Source: Ramazzottius varieornatus (taxonomy: Eukaryota; Tardigrada; Eutardigrada; Parachela; Ramazzottiidae). From it: a stretch of 64,000 bases of DNA. Each line of letters begins with the position of its first letter. Position 1 is the first letter of the stretch. Shown piece after piece: positions 52,622 through 64,000 of the stretch. Below the pieces are notes generated by a model that saw only the letters and a program-made list of their open reading frames with translations, was not told the DNA's origin and did not search any database. A program made the position numbers and the translations under genes. Where the stretch lies: NCBI GenBank assembly GCA_001949185.1, contig BDGG01000001.1, positions 3,895,624 through 3,959,623 of the forward strand. Reading direction: 5' to 3'.

Positions 52622-54675
52622 AATTAACGCAGAAATAAAAGGAGAAACTCGAGGACACTTGACACCACTTGCAGGAAGGTTTCCTGCCAACTATTGGCGA
52701 AATGAATCCAGACAACTGGTGATCAAACCATCTAGAGATCCGTACTTTGGACAGCATCCAACCAGAACACAGACAGGCAGAGGTCCGTACAGTCGATCGA
52801 GCTGGAATTTGACGACACGCGATCAATATGGGAAGCAAAAGGTAATGGCGCCAAGACCGTCGATCATTATGGTGTATTCCGTCCACTTCGTCATCCCCAG
52901 CATGCTCTGGAGCAGGATTGCTGACCACCAATCTGCCTGAAAGAACGAAGTTGACAGTTAGCTAACAGAAACTCCAAAAGGAGACATACCGTGACACATG
53001 TATCGGTATGTCATAACCGCTATCGTTCGATGTCTCACTAGCTTAGCAACTCGGCGACGAACAAATCAATGGCCATGGTGAATCAACCCCCCGAGCTGAC
53101 GTTTATGGAAATCAATGACATCACAACTCCTATACGATTACATTAATTTTGTAGAAATAAATCACGCTTACACCAAGACCGGGAATGCCGGGAATATTCC
53201 CACCCAAACGAGTCCAGAATTGCAGTACCGAGAAAATCCCCCCCAAACCTGAGGACCAGGAACATCTGCCTGGGAAGACCGAGAACTCTAATTAGGGTGG
53301 GAATTACAATTAATACTAGTACAAATACAAATATAAAAATATAGGGCGAAACATGAGTCGATCAACCGACTTCCAGGTCTCGAGAATGTCTCTCTGGCAG
53401 CGTTAGCGTTCGCTGGCATGACTAGTAATTTTCCGTTTTCGTACTGATTGATGTTGGGCCGCGTGGCACTCTGCTACCTCGGTACATAAGGGCGTACGTC
53501 TACCTTGATTGTTGATTCTAACTACACAGTCCGAGCGTGCTCGAGACACCGTACGACATTACGGATACCACGGCTCAGTTTTTCCGCAAATACCTTACGT
53601 CAGTTACCACACTCTCACCACGTTTTACCTTTCAGTTAGAAAAACAGGATTAGTCCAGAATTTGACTATTTTCAAAACGTAGTCTAGGCTGTGTTTCACG
53701 AACGATAGACCCCAGGACTTTCCAAACCGCGAACCTCCTGCAGAACCACTCAAGCGCACATTGGCTTTGAATGTTCAAACAGCTAGAAGGGCTATCAAAT
53801 GGCTGTTCCACAAAGCTGAGCTTACCTCTCGATCATTCCGCTGCCGGGGGAGATCAGCTGATAAGATCTCTGATCCTCGTAATCTATGTTCTGAACGGAA
53901 ACGTACGCATGAATTAGGTCCAAATACAGGAGTGCAGCTGTTCTATTCAGTCAAGGTGTATTTGAAATTAAAACGGGAAATGCTGCTCCCTCAGACGCTC
54001 AATGTTCGGAACAACAGCCAAGGCGGTTGAATAGTTGGTGTGCTTGCATGTTTCAGTCCTCATCAGAACCAGATGAGTAACTTGCGGCACGCATCATTTG
54101 TCGTTCGAATCGTTTGTGATCAGTCAAGTAATTCGCTTTGTTTTGTCGTGCTTGTTCCATGTTTCCGACAGTAAGTCTTGAATGTCTCTTGAAGCAGATT
54201 TTGGAAAGTTTCGCTGGCCTCCGGCCGGCATTCTCTCTCTATTTGCAGTGTGAGTTTCGATGCTAGAAGTGCTCCTTCCTTTGTTTCAGAAGTCGCCAGA
54301 TTCGGAAATTATACACAGTTATCCTCTCATGAAATCTTGTTTAGGCTGAATGTAGCTATCGAATGATCCTGTGGAATTTTCAGCCTGTATTTTGATGTAG
54401 TTCTCATATACAGCAGTTTGAAAAGACTGATTCAAAGAAGTAAATTTAAACAATCAATAGATTTTGGAATTACAAAATTACATTCCCAGGCCAAGTCAAG
54501 CCCTTAGCCCACCTCTGAAATAAACAAGAAATCGAAGCGCAGTTTGGGGGGGGGGGGTATATCTATCTATCATTTTCTCGCGAAAATTTCCTCTTCTAGC
54601 GACTTCCACTCTCCATTGTTAATTCATAGCCAACAAACTCCCTGTTTGTTTACTTTTAGACAAGTTCCGGCCAAG
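52622..54675. other. Region between syntaxin-6-like gene (-) and TSFM (+)
   Basis: About 2 kb. On the minus strand a possible exon with acceptor CGTTCTTTCAG lies just below 52940 and encodes either ADWWSAILLQSMLGMTKW in the SNARE frame (then an in-frame stop) or another frame. A donor-like site follows a short ATG frame at about 53010. This may be the 5' part of the SNARE gene. From 53100 to 54545 nothing convincing was seen. Confidence 0.35.
54546..54557 (+). repeat. Homopolymer run of 12 G
   Basis: A run of 12 G lies 120 bases before the TSFM start codon. It is prone to sequencing length errors. Confidence 0.9.
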
Positions 54676-55855
54676 ATGAGAAGTAGCCTGCTGAAGGTGT
54701 GCTTGCAGTTCGGGACAACGCATCGCTTGCTTCACGACACTGTGCGATGCTCTGCTCCAGTCAGCAAAACTGCCCTGTCTTCTCTGCGAAAGAAAACAGG
54801 ATACTCGTTTGCCAACTGCAAGAAGGCTCTGGAGCAGTTCGGTGAAGATGTCAGCCAAGCAGAAGCCTGGCTGAAGGAGCAAGCGCAGAAGGAGGGTTGG
54901 GCCAAAGCGACAAAGCTACAAGATCGATCAGCAGTACAAGGGCTTGTTGGTGTTAATTATAACCCTGAAGAAGGCACCGGTATTCTAGTGGAAGTGAACT
55001 GCGAAACAGACTTTGTAGCGCGCAATTCCAAGTTCCAAGACATGGTGGCGCTCGTTACTGAATCGTGTAGACGGGAACTCGAACTTAAACCTATCAACGG
55101 ATCATCTTATCACAAGGTTAGTGCCGTCCAGGAGTCCAGGTTGAATTGTCTGATGTTTGTGGATTGACGTTATTCCTTCCCGTTCTAGTGGTCGGTGAGC
55201 TCAGACGTCCTGCTCGGATTCAAGTCTACACAAGGGAAAACACTGGGAGATTTAGTTGCTCTGACCATCGGACAGATGGGAGAGAATATGGTGCTGAGAA
55301 GGGCTGTACTCGTCAAGGCGAACCCCAAAGAATGCAGAGTAAGTACATATAATCACGCGAAACCATTTTCTGCTGCGTCTTCCCGCAACAAAGTGCGTCA
55401 CGAAACTGTATAGCTTTAGTGAAAGAAGGAGTGTGGGGTGCGGACACAAGAATTTTCACTTTGCTATGTTTTAGATCAGCGGATACGCCCATGCAGCAGA
55501 CACGGTTTCCTCGTCAGACGGCTGTTCATTCGGGAAATACGGAGCTCTCCTCATGTATCGACAAGCACAACAGGGCCTGTCGAATCCTGACGAGACAAAA
55601 CGACCTTCCGGTCTTTCTCTGGACGATGTTGGACGCCAGCTCTGTCAGCACATCGTGGGCATGAACCCACAGTCGATAGGTAGCTTGGACGACGAAGAAG
55701 ACTCGAAAGGTGTTGAAGACGAAACCAGACTGGTTCACCAGGAATTTCTAGCAGACCCTACTCTCGATGTTAGCGATGTTTTGATTCAGAACAATGTGGA
55801 AGTCATGGATTTTGTCCGGTTTGAATGTGGGGGAAAGATATCTGAACAACCATGA
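54676..55855 (+). CDS. TSFM: Mitochondrial elongation factor Ts, 323 aa
   Basis: Three exons, 54676-55116, 55189-55338 and 55475-55855 (TGA), close in frame. A mitochondrial presequence (MRSSLLKVCLQFGTTHRLLH) precedes the N-terminal domain with LRKKTGYSFANCKKALEQF and the EF-Ts signature GILVEVNCETDFVARNSKF. The core domains follow with LGDLVALTIGQMGENMVLRR and, in exon 3, GKYGALLMYRQ and LCQHIVGMNPQ. It recycles EF-Tu by nucleotide exchange in mitochondrial translation. Length is normal for metazoan TSFM. Its 3' end faces that of COX4 318 bases away. Confidence 0.97.
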
Positions 55856-56172
55856 TACAGTAGCTTCCCGCTCACAACTTTCACTGAGTGACACTGACTC
55901 AAACACCTGAAGTTTGATCCGACTATAATCTTCTTCTTCCCCGAACGAACTGTAGTAGCACAATATATAAGAATATCAGGATAAAGACGACAACACGAAC
56001 TGATAGTCTACACAAACACACACCTAAAATAGTCACATCCGACAAACCCGAGTGACAGATGTTTGAATTAGACACAATATCGCAGCTAGTTCCGCGAACC
56101 CACATACTGCATGAGTATCATAGGTTTCCAAGTTGGCCTTCTGTTACTCCTTCTAGTATGTTGTTCCAAACT

Positions 56173-56994
56173 TTACTCCTTCCATCTTCCCTTTTCGTAG
56201 TCCCATTTGCTGGCCAGACCGTCGACTGCCCCGACACGCAAGTCGATCATACGTTTGAGTTGCGCTAGTCTGTGTTCATCGTCAAACGTTTCTGGCAGAG
56301 GTCCGTACACTGAAACAGGAAACGTACGTCAAGCATGAAGCATCTCCCAAAAGGCAAAAGCACACATTGCCAAAGTACACTATGCTCTTACCCTTCTTCA
56401 GTGTGATGAAAGCCCACAAACCCAATGTCATCCAGAAGATAACGATAGCAGTGATGTTCTTCCACACTCCGGTTGGAGCTAGCATCTCACTGAACGTTTC
56501 ACAGTAATTATAGCGATACAGCTTCTTCTTATCATCTATGCTCAAATTTCTCCAGTCTGCTTTCTCCTTCTGAATGACCGACTGAAACGCAGCTGAGGGT
56601 TCTTGAAACCTGCAAAATTTCGAAAAGTCCAAATCCATGGGCTGTATACGATGAGGGGGTTGTGTGAAAACTGAAGACTGTGAGCGTACTCGTGCACCAG
56701 ATTCCTATAGCTGTGCTGTACGTACCGCACAGCTGGATACGGCCAGACCACACTGTCACCATAGCTTGGTTCACCGTCCCATCCATAGCCAACGACTTCT
56801 CTGTTTCCAATTGCCGCTCGGTAAGCAGGAACGTGGCCATGTCCGTGCGAATCATGTCCACCATGCGTAGCAACTTGTCCATGTCCATGTGCACCTACTG
56901 CTGCCGAATGAGATGCCATCCTCGACTGCGAAAGCAACCATCCTCCGGGTGTGGCGACCAACTTTCGAGATACACACCGACTCAAGAATGCCAT
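56173..56994 (-). CDS. COX4: Cytochrome c oxidase subunit 4, 207 aa, with a His/Gly-rich N-terminal insertion
   Basis: Three exons, 56994-56726, 56609-56392 and 56309-56173 (TAA), close in frame. The presequence is MAFLSRCVSRKLVATPGGWL. The core has AAFQSVIQKEKADWRNLSID, DKKKLYRYNYCETFSEM, a TM helix (ITAIVIFWMTLGLWAFITL) and the C-terminal VYGPLPETFDDE, RMIDLRVGAVDGLASKWDYE, all diagnostic for COX4. Between presequence and core lies an unusual stretch of about 35 residues, AAVGAHGHGQVATHGGHDSH followed by GHGHVP, not found in the usual mammalian proteins. Subunit 4 is an integral inner-membrane subunit of complex IV. An in-frame upstream extension to 57135 lacks presequence character and was left as 5' UTR. 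Confidence 0.94.
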
Positions 56995-57699
56995 CGTAGC
57001 TTGGTTAACTATAAAGGCAAAGGTAGGTGAGTAAGAAAGCGACATAGGGCGACTGTTATCCACATAGTCGACTTGCGCAGGTGAACTCCCAGCTGGTGAA
57101 GACGACGTAACCAACTTACCCTGCGAAGCACCCAAGCATTCGAAGTAATCCCTGTAAGGAGCACGTACTCTCCCAAGGTTCCGCTCAGGAGAGGGTGATG
57201 CAGGTGTAAGTATGGAGGAGCAACCTTGAAGTGGGAAGATAGTACTGGTGCTACTGGATCAAGCGGAAAGATCACACGAAGAAAACCGAGACTGCGCATA
57301 CACTATGTGGGCGTGGAAGATAACTACAATTTTGAGGGGATCCCGGAGCGGGAACGAAAATTCAAGTGGTGGAAATGAACGACCACGTCCTCGCATAGCT
57401 TAGCCAAATTGTCGACCTGGTTCGAGTACTAGACAAGGCATTTCTGGTGGGCCGTAGGGGAAGCAACTCGCCTCGTTATTTTGCACTCCTCGGTCTATTC
57501 CCGGGGAAGGCGTCCGAAAACTTGGAAAGTTTTTCGGGACCAAAAGTCCGAACGTAAAGACGCCAGGAATGCCCAGGATGTTGTTGTCGTTTCCGCTCTA
57601 TCGTTCACTTTCTGTAACTTTTGTTTGTGAAATCTGAACGTTCTCGGTTCTGTGTTATAGGTACGGATCAGCAGGCGCGCTGGAAGACATTAGACCGCG
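56995..57699. other. Divergent promoter region of COX4 (-) and RBM17 (+)
   Basis: About 0.7 kb between two outward-facing starts. No coding exon was accepted. It probably contains the 5' UTRs; a CTGTGTTATAG-type acceptor at 57660 suggests a 5' UTR intron of RBM17. Confidence 0.45.
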
Positions 57700-58943
57700 A
57701 TGTCGCTCTACGATGGACTAGATGTGGATGTCAGTGACGGGGGGAAGAAGAGCTCGGAAACTTCGTCCGCAGCAATGCAGATCAAATTCTTGCAGTCCCA
57801 GCTTCTCCTAAAGAAAGCCGCTGTCGAGCAGTCCAAAGTCAAGCTGCTGAAACCTAGTTCCGTAACGAAGAACACCTCCCTGAAACCTGGCGCGCAACTT
57901 GGTGGTGTCTCGACCGGAAGTACGGAATTGGCATCGAAGGTAACTGTTAGTTACAAATGCAAAAAAACAAAGTGTTTTGTGTGTAGTGCAGATTTAGCAG
58001 TATAATTGTAGGATGTCCCGCCGTCGGAATCATTCGTGAAAATCGAGAATGAGTACGATCCACTATATCCAAACGATTACGAGAAAGTGAAGGCTATCCA
58101 TGCGGCGGAAGCTGCTTCCGCAGCCGCGTTAGTTAAAGCCAATCCCTTCCAGTCGACGTTCTCGAATACTCTCGGAGTTCGGAGTCAACTAATAGCACCG
58201 GAATATGATCCAGATTCAGGGTCCGAAGATGCACCAGGTCTGCGAGAAAACTCCGAACCAAGCACGTCGAGGCGTGGTGCAGCTTTTCCTCCTCCTTCAT
58301 TCCTGTCGTCCTCGACATCAAGTGGCACTTCAGGCGAAGGAGGCGGGTTCGCCCAGAAAGTCATGGCGAAATATGGCTTCAAAGAGGGTACTGGGCTTGG
58401 GAAAGATAACCAGGGCATCGCTAGTGCTTTACAAGTAAGAGAATGGGTCGAGTTTGAAGCTTCCCTGAGTTGAATTCGCATTGTTTTTCCGAGATTGAGA
58501 AGACAGGACTAAGGTTGGGAAAGATCATCAAAGAGCCACCGCCTGCTCCTTCATTTCAAGCTCCGACGTTCGTCGCACCTTCGGTCCTCCAAACTGTAGC
58601 TGCACCTCCTCCTCCCATGAAGTCGATTCCCGTAGATCTTCTCAAGAATCAGACGAAGGTGCTTCTTCTAAGGAACATGGTTGGACCAGGTGAGGTAGAT
58701 AATGACCTCGAACCGGAAGTGAAGGAGGAGTGCAAGAAGTACGGCGATGTGGTAAGCTGTGTTGTCTACGAGCTCCCAAACCGACCGGATGACGAAGCAG
58801 TGCGGATATTCGTCGAGTTCGGCAAGGTAGAGCAAGCAGTCAAAGCAGCTATCGATATGAGCGGAAGGTTCTTCGGTGGACGATGTGTTAAGACTGGGTT
58901 TTATAACTATGAACATTTCAAACAGTTCCGTCTGAGCGACTAA
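57700..58943 (+). CDS. RBM17: Splicing factor 45 / RNA-binding protein 17, 370 aa
   Basis: Three exons, 57700-57939, 58012-58434 and 58494-58943 (TAA), close in frame. The N-terminus MSLYDGLDVDVSD and IKFLQSQLLLKKAAVEQSK match SPF45. Then come FVKIENEYDPLYPNDYEK, a Ser/Pro-rich part, the G-patch (GGGFAQKVMAKYGFKEGTGL, GKDNQGIASAL, KTGLRLGKI) and a C-terminal UHM-type RRM: TKVLLLRNMVGPGEVD, ECKKYGDVVSCVVYE, VRIFVEFGKVEQA, MSGRFFGGRCVKTGFYN. UHM domains bind ULM peptides of U2 snRNP proteins, and the family controls alternative 3' splice-site choice. Intron 2 splits the G-patch. Confidence 0.96.
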
Positions 58944-59208
58944 TTTTCCGAGCATATTCTTTTACACTAAAGTTGCTCGGCTACTTTGGGTAGTTCTGCA
59001 GTCCGCCATTAACTTTTTGTACAGTACTTCGGTGAGCGTTCTGTAATATACAAACTGGGATTCCGGGAAGAACAAGAGCTGATACGAAAATGAACAGATT
59101 CATCGGACCGACCGGTTATTATTTCGGTACTAAACCGGATCGAAGACTTCGTAAGGAAAAACTTATTCGGTATTAATATCCAAATTTGGTTGCTGCACTT
59201 CGAACATC

Positions 59209-62200
59209 ATGTCGCACCTAAAAACTAGGATCGAAGGTCGATTTGTTCGTTTCAGGCAACTGCGTCAGAGGTTCCCCCACTTATCGGTCTTCCCGCATCC
59301 GGCGTATTGGGAACCATGGTTGAGTCCCAAGCACGGTCCTGCTCGTTATCAGCAAAGTCCTTACTTCTCACCAGGACTTGCTTTTCCCTATGTAACTCTC
59401 CGTGGAGAGGCCGCTCATAAAGCCACACATGTCCGTCATCCCCTCGGAGTCTTCCAGCTACGCCCATGGCGCTTCCAGTCGCCTCTGTTCAACTTGCATG
59501 TCAATCGCAGAATCCGACAAGGGCGTTACCACAATGTGTTCCATAAGAAGTCTGCTTCGGATGGGAATGTTGGTAGGAAGCCACCGAAACTATTCAGCAG
59601 TCTTCCCTCGAACATGATCGCCGATGCTATTGCACATCGACAAGATGAAAGAAATAACCGGTTGAAGAGCCATCTCTGGTCCAAGGCGTTGCCTGCGTCC
59701 GAGAACAAAAAGCGACTGGCAGTCCAGTCGAGGAAGGACGTGGAGAAGATCGAGGCCGCAAAGAGAGAAAAGTCTTCATGGAAAGGTAACAACTATGCCG
59801 TAGACTCTGTCACCAAAATTAATAACATTTTAATTGTTTCTATCATGTCGAGTTGTTCTACTTAGGTAATTCGCCGTCGCTGAACGATGTCAACTCCGAA
59901 GACGGCGGCAGCGAGCACCGCAAAGGCCCTAACACCGTACGGTCGTCTCGTTCCTCCAAACTAAGCGGCATAGCTTCAAAGACCAAGCCGGCTAAAAGTT
60001 CGCCGTTAGCTCGCTCTACTGCAGGTTCGCAGCTCAAGAAGACCCGCAAGTCTTTGCCGCAGACAGACTCCCGTTCCGAATGGGACAATTCGCCTATGCG
60101 AGATGAATCCGAGGAATCTTCTCCCGCTACAAACAGTCGGAAAGAACGTGAAGCACTGGAGGCCATAGCAAAACGAAAGAAGTACGAAAAGCAGCAGCTG
60201 AAGCAAGCTCTTTGTGCTGAACAAGACAGACGAAAAGCCGAAGAAGACTACTTGAAGAGACTGATGGCAAAAGCTATGAAGAAACCAGAAGCCCCACAGT
60301 CAGGTGTGATACTTCACCGCACCCGTAGTCAGAAGAGGCGCGCTTTGTACCGGAAGTATCGGAACAGGGAAACGCTGCTACCTGATGAGCAGATGCAGTT
60401 GAAGAAGGATCGTGAGAAGTCGAAAGACAAATCTGCACAGATGAAGTGCAGCTATAAAGGAAAAAGACTGTATCCTTATGGTAACTTCCCTCCCAGGTTC
60501 CAGAAGACCCCTGCAGCGGGCTCTAGATTTTACTGGGGACCTGATGGTCCGGACCTTCGGAACGATAGTAATAAGGACAAGCCGAACGTGTTTCATAGAC
60601 CTAGCGAACAGATACTATCCAGTGTAAGAGAAGATGGTGTGGCGAGTACCGTGTTCGAGTCAGAAGATTCATCAGACACGCCGGGGAAGAGGGCGGAACG
60701 TGTGAAAAATAAGCAACTGGCTGGAAAAGGACAACCGATATCGAAAGCTTTTCTAAACGTCCATGGGGGAAAAGAACCCCCAAAGATAGGTAATCCTCCT
60801 GATTTTAATTCGAGCTATTCATTGCACTATCGAAAGTCCAATACCCCGAAGTCTGAGAGTTAGAGGATTTTTACATTTGGACAGGTCACATCGCGGAATC
60901 GCACTCATCTTCTCCAACGAGAAACACAAAGCGGGACAACGCTGCACCGGTTGCTTTTTCCATCGCTCGGAGCAAGTATGGTTCAAGTATGACCGACCGC
61001 CAGAAAGAGACTTCCTCGGAACCCACAAACGCAAGCCAGTCCGACTTAACTTCAGCCACTGCGGAGAACCCACGGTATAAACAACGAAAAAAGCAAAAGA
61101 TCCGCTGCGCACCGAAGGACATTCCAAAGGACAGTATCCTTGCGGACCATGAGACGGAGAACATGACAGCTGAAGTCTTCGAAACCTTCATTGAAGCGCG
61201 TGAGAAACTCATGAGACTTCGGGAGAAGGCGTGGCAGCAGTCACTCCGGCGAGCCGAGAGAAAGAAAGCCGAAAGAATGGACCGAATAAAAGCTGACATG
61301 GCGGAACGAGAAACTCGCCTTCGAAAAGTCATCCACCCGGAAATTGAGAAGGTACATATTTTTCATATTGCTTTGTGTGTATTATTATTATTATTTATTT
61401 TCCGATTAAATATTCACTAGGTTGATATGAAGCGGACGAGTCATTTGTCCATACCTTCCCTTCCGGCCAAACATCCGGATAAGGATAGAGACAGTAGCAG
61501 AGGTAAAGCCTCTCACAGTACTCTGTCGGGTCCAAAGGAGAAAGAACCTCCTAAAGACTTGAAAGCGGAAACTATAAAGGAAGAACCATCGAAGCAAATA
61601 GGCGGGAATTTCTTCTTCCCAAAATCGAAGAATCGTCGAGAAGCTTTCCGGGCTTACGTGGCGAAGAACCTTCTTCGACTAAAAGCCCACCTGATATTTG
61701 GTCACCGATTATCATATAAAGCACGCACTGATGCGAAGCTGGATCGGTGGGGTCGTGCAGTGAGAACAGAGATACCGGTCTTTGATAACAAGAACCCGTA
61801 TTTGGTGGGAGTCATCAAGACGCTGATGCGTTCGAAGATGGGTTTCCGGTATAAATGGGAATCTCGAGCGGAAGAATTTATGAATAATTTCCCGTTCGTG
61901 GAATTCCAGACCTATAAGAAGTATCCTGTCACACGTATGACAAAACATGACCGGATCAAGCATTACATGCGTCTGAAGAAACTCTACCGCGGACAAACAC
62001 TTTTCAAGATGGCGACTCCGTAATTAATTAGAAACCTCGAAGAACCCGAAATTATATTTACTAACCTTTCCTCTTTGCAGGCTACGCTGGTACAAAAGCG
62101 TCAAGAAGAACTCACTAGAGGCTCCGTTCGACTTCGAGCTTCATTCTGATGCCGTGGAGAAGTTTCAGCGCTTGACGAAGCTTCAGAATAAGCAAGAAAG

Positions 62201-63886
62201 TAAGTGAAAGAATTCAATCCACGCGACAGATTTGACAATTGTTCTGATCAGGGTTGTTTTGTTCCAGAAAGTGAGGAACCCGGAGAGATGTTCCATCAGT
62301 TTGGTCTCTACGACATCGTGTGCTCTCACCTGAAGGTCGCTCCGTTTCGAACATTCCAGCAACAACTCGAACACGTCGTCGCCGGAAGTTTGACTACGAT
62401 TGACGTTAGCAAGCAAAACCTGACGGACGAACAAGTTCGACCCATCGCCATGTGCATAATGGTAAGAACGAAACCTTGGACACATAGCACCATCCAATGC
62501 TGAGCTTTACTTGTTTCACTGACTAATGGTTTTGGGTTTAGTTGAGTGAGTTGGTAAACAGTCTGGACATCAGCGGGAACTTGATCAGTCCAACTGGCGC
62601 AAACTACATAGCAGGAATTTGCGGACACACGGGACATCTTACCGAGCTAGTGAGTCTTAAGATCCCGTCAAGTTCGGGAATTGTAGTTGGGTGGCTTCGC
62701 GATGTTCTCGCTACTACATTATCGTTAAGGCCGCTTTCTAGAATGCGTCGGACCAAAACTTCGGACCTAATGCGGTGGAGATCCTCTTTCAGTGTCTCAA
62801 GCGACCTTACTGCAAGATGCAAAAGCTGTACCTCAACAACTGCGGCATCGGATCGGAGTGCGCACAGCTTATTGCCGGCATAATTATGGTAAGTAATTTC
62901 TCTTCCTACGTCAAACACGACGTTCATCCCACGATTACTAACATCGTTTTGTTCGTAATGTACAGCAAAACAGAAGCCTCATAGTACTGGAGATCGCAAG
63001 CAACAACTTGGCCAACGTGGGACACAACGACATGTTCGGTCTGGCCATCGGTGAGTCGAAGACTTTCAACAGAGGAGTTTAAAGAAAGACCTTTCAGAAT
63101 TTTGTTTTGATCATAGCCGAGAACCCACTTCTGAAAGAGCTGAACATGGCGCATAATGGTTTTGGTCAAAAAGCGTCTTTCCTCATCTTCACTGGAGCAA
63201 AGGTGACCGTAGTCTTCTTACGTACGAAATATCTTTGAGGGTAATGATTAACCTTTGTGGTTTTCAGGCAAACAGCTCTTTGGAGGTCTTGCGATTCGAT
63301 AACAACCATGTAGGCGAAGAAGGATGCAAGGCGATCGCCGGTATGATAGAAGGCTCTGATCGACTGCAGGAACTGTACCTCGAACATTGTGCGATCAATG
63401 ACATCGGCGCCAAAAAGATAGGGAGTGGCATCGAGAAAAGCACAGCCGGAACTCTTGAGAAGCTGGTGGTACGTATCGGGTCTCAAACTGGATTCTTCCC
63501 TATCGATGGGCGTGATTTGACGTTATTGCTCTTGTTGTAGCTTCGGAACAACCCAATGGGCGGCGACGGTGCGAACTTCATACTGAAAGCGGCTGCCGCA
63601 AAGGACAAATTGAGACACGTGGACTTGTCGGTAAAGAGCTTTAATTTCACAGTGGTACTTGAATCAAGAAGTAAATCTGGTATTTTAGCTGTGTCCTGTA
63701 CACACAAAGTTCGTGGATGCTGCTCGGAAAATGATGACAGAGAGAGCTGAAATGTTTATCGACCATACAGGTGACGGTCTCATGAAAGCGTCGTTACCGA
63801 AGTACGAAATTGATATGGAAGCACTAGCGGAAAAGAAAGCCAAAGCTGAAGCTGCCAAAAAGAAAAAGAAAAAGTCAAGAAGCTGA
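59209..63886 (+). CDS. Long basic protein continuing into a leucine-rich-repeat domain
   Basis: ATG 59209 opens a basic, aromatic-rich N-terminus (RFRQLRQRFPHLSVFPHPAY, YWEPWLSPKHGPARYQQSPY). A Lys/Arg/Ser-rich part with coiled-coil character follows (ERKEREALEAIAKRKKYEKQ-type), then GRFYWGPDGP-like and RYKWESRAEEFMNNFPFVEF sequences up to 62020. Splices at 59785/59866, 60789/60884 and 61351/61421 are in frame. Reading then either stops at TAA 62021-62023 or splices at ATGGCGACTCC/GTAATT to an exon near 62081 (LRWYKSVKKNSLEAPFDFEL). From 62270 there are seven or eight ribonuclease-inhibitor-type LRRs, e.g. LVNSLDISGNLISPTGANYI, LYLNNCGIGSECAQLIAG, LRFDNNHVGEEGCKAIAGM, LRNNPMGGDGANFI. The end is a Lys-rich tail (AEAAKKKKKKSRS, TGA 63884-63886). 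The LRR exons lack their own ATG upstream except at 62010, so one gene is preferred but two genes are possible. Function unknown. Confidence 0.6.
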
Positions 63887-64000
63887 TAACGTGGGCTTCT
63901 CTCTTGGCTTCAAGTTGTGGTTTTGCCGTACACGCCGGGCTGTAGCTCTAACTGTAACTAAGATTTTTCATGACTGAAACTGATAAAATCTAGAAATTCT

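Noticed and set aside
52521-52931. 136-residue open frame on the minus strand upstream of and overlapping the SNARE
   Set aside because: It is in a different frame from the SNARE domain, shows no domain, and could only be joined by assuming an unsupported splice. It is described only as an unresolved region.
56995-57135. In-frame N-terminal extension of COX4
   Set aside because: The extension (MGASQGKLVTSSSPAG) lacks presequence character, whereas the Met at 56994 begins a typical basic, hydrophobic mitochondrial presequence.

Overview
The window is nuclear DNA of an animal (metazoan) with a compact, intron-rich genome. Most genes are split by GT-AG introns of about 45-120 bases. The gene set is typically metazoan: tandem MAM domains, a tetraspanin, a receptor tyrosine kinase with fibronectin III domains, a PAR-1/MARK kinase, an ENPP ectoenzyme and the GPI-anchor enzyme PIGG. 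Nothing viral, bacterial or organellar was seen. The species cannot be named from the sequence; a small ecdysozoan such as a tardigrade is only a guess.

Region 1 (1-15 kb) holds secreted and membrane proteins. There is the C-terminal end of one secreted protein and then its paralogue, an astacin-like protein whose zinc ligands and catalytic Glu are all replaced. It carries a Thr-rich linker and a C-terminal domain shared with its neighbour. Next come an unrecognised secreted protein on the minus strand and a large type I membrane protein with about ten MAM or MAM-like modules. Region 2 (15-29 kb) has ENPP (-), a tetraspanin (+), a receptor tyrosine kinase (-) and ribosomal protein eL37 (+). 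Region 3 (29-41 kb) has MARK (-) with a 3.6 kb first coding intron, mitoribosomal MRPS15 (+) and PIGG (-), the last two with stops only 22 bases apart.

Region 4 (41-50 kb) is rich in mobile DNA: a gag/ORF1-like relic, a 2.47 kb DNA transposon with 150-base terminal inverted repeats around a decayed CENP-B/DDE transposase, and a decayed hAT transposase. An FBXO7 orthologue lies between the two DNA transposons. Region 5 (51-64 kb) has MRPS24, a syntaxin-6-like SNARE, mitochondrial EF-Ts, COX4, the splicing factor RBM17/SPF45 and a long basic protein that appears to run into an LRR domain.

Four of the genes serve mitochondrial translation or respiration (MRPS15, MRPS24, TSFM, COX4). Genes are packed in alternating orientation, with short convergent 3' ends and several divergent pairs that could share promoters. 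Exon joins were worked out by hand from reading frame and splice consensus. Lengths that close in frame (eL37 103 aa, tetraspanin 268, MARK 952, MRPS15 289, PIGG 817, MRPS24 180, TSFM 323, COX4 207, RBM17 370) are well supported. The MAM, ENPP, RTK, FBXO7, syntaxin and LRR models are less complete.
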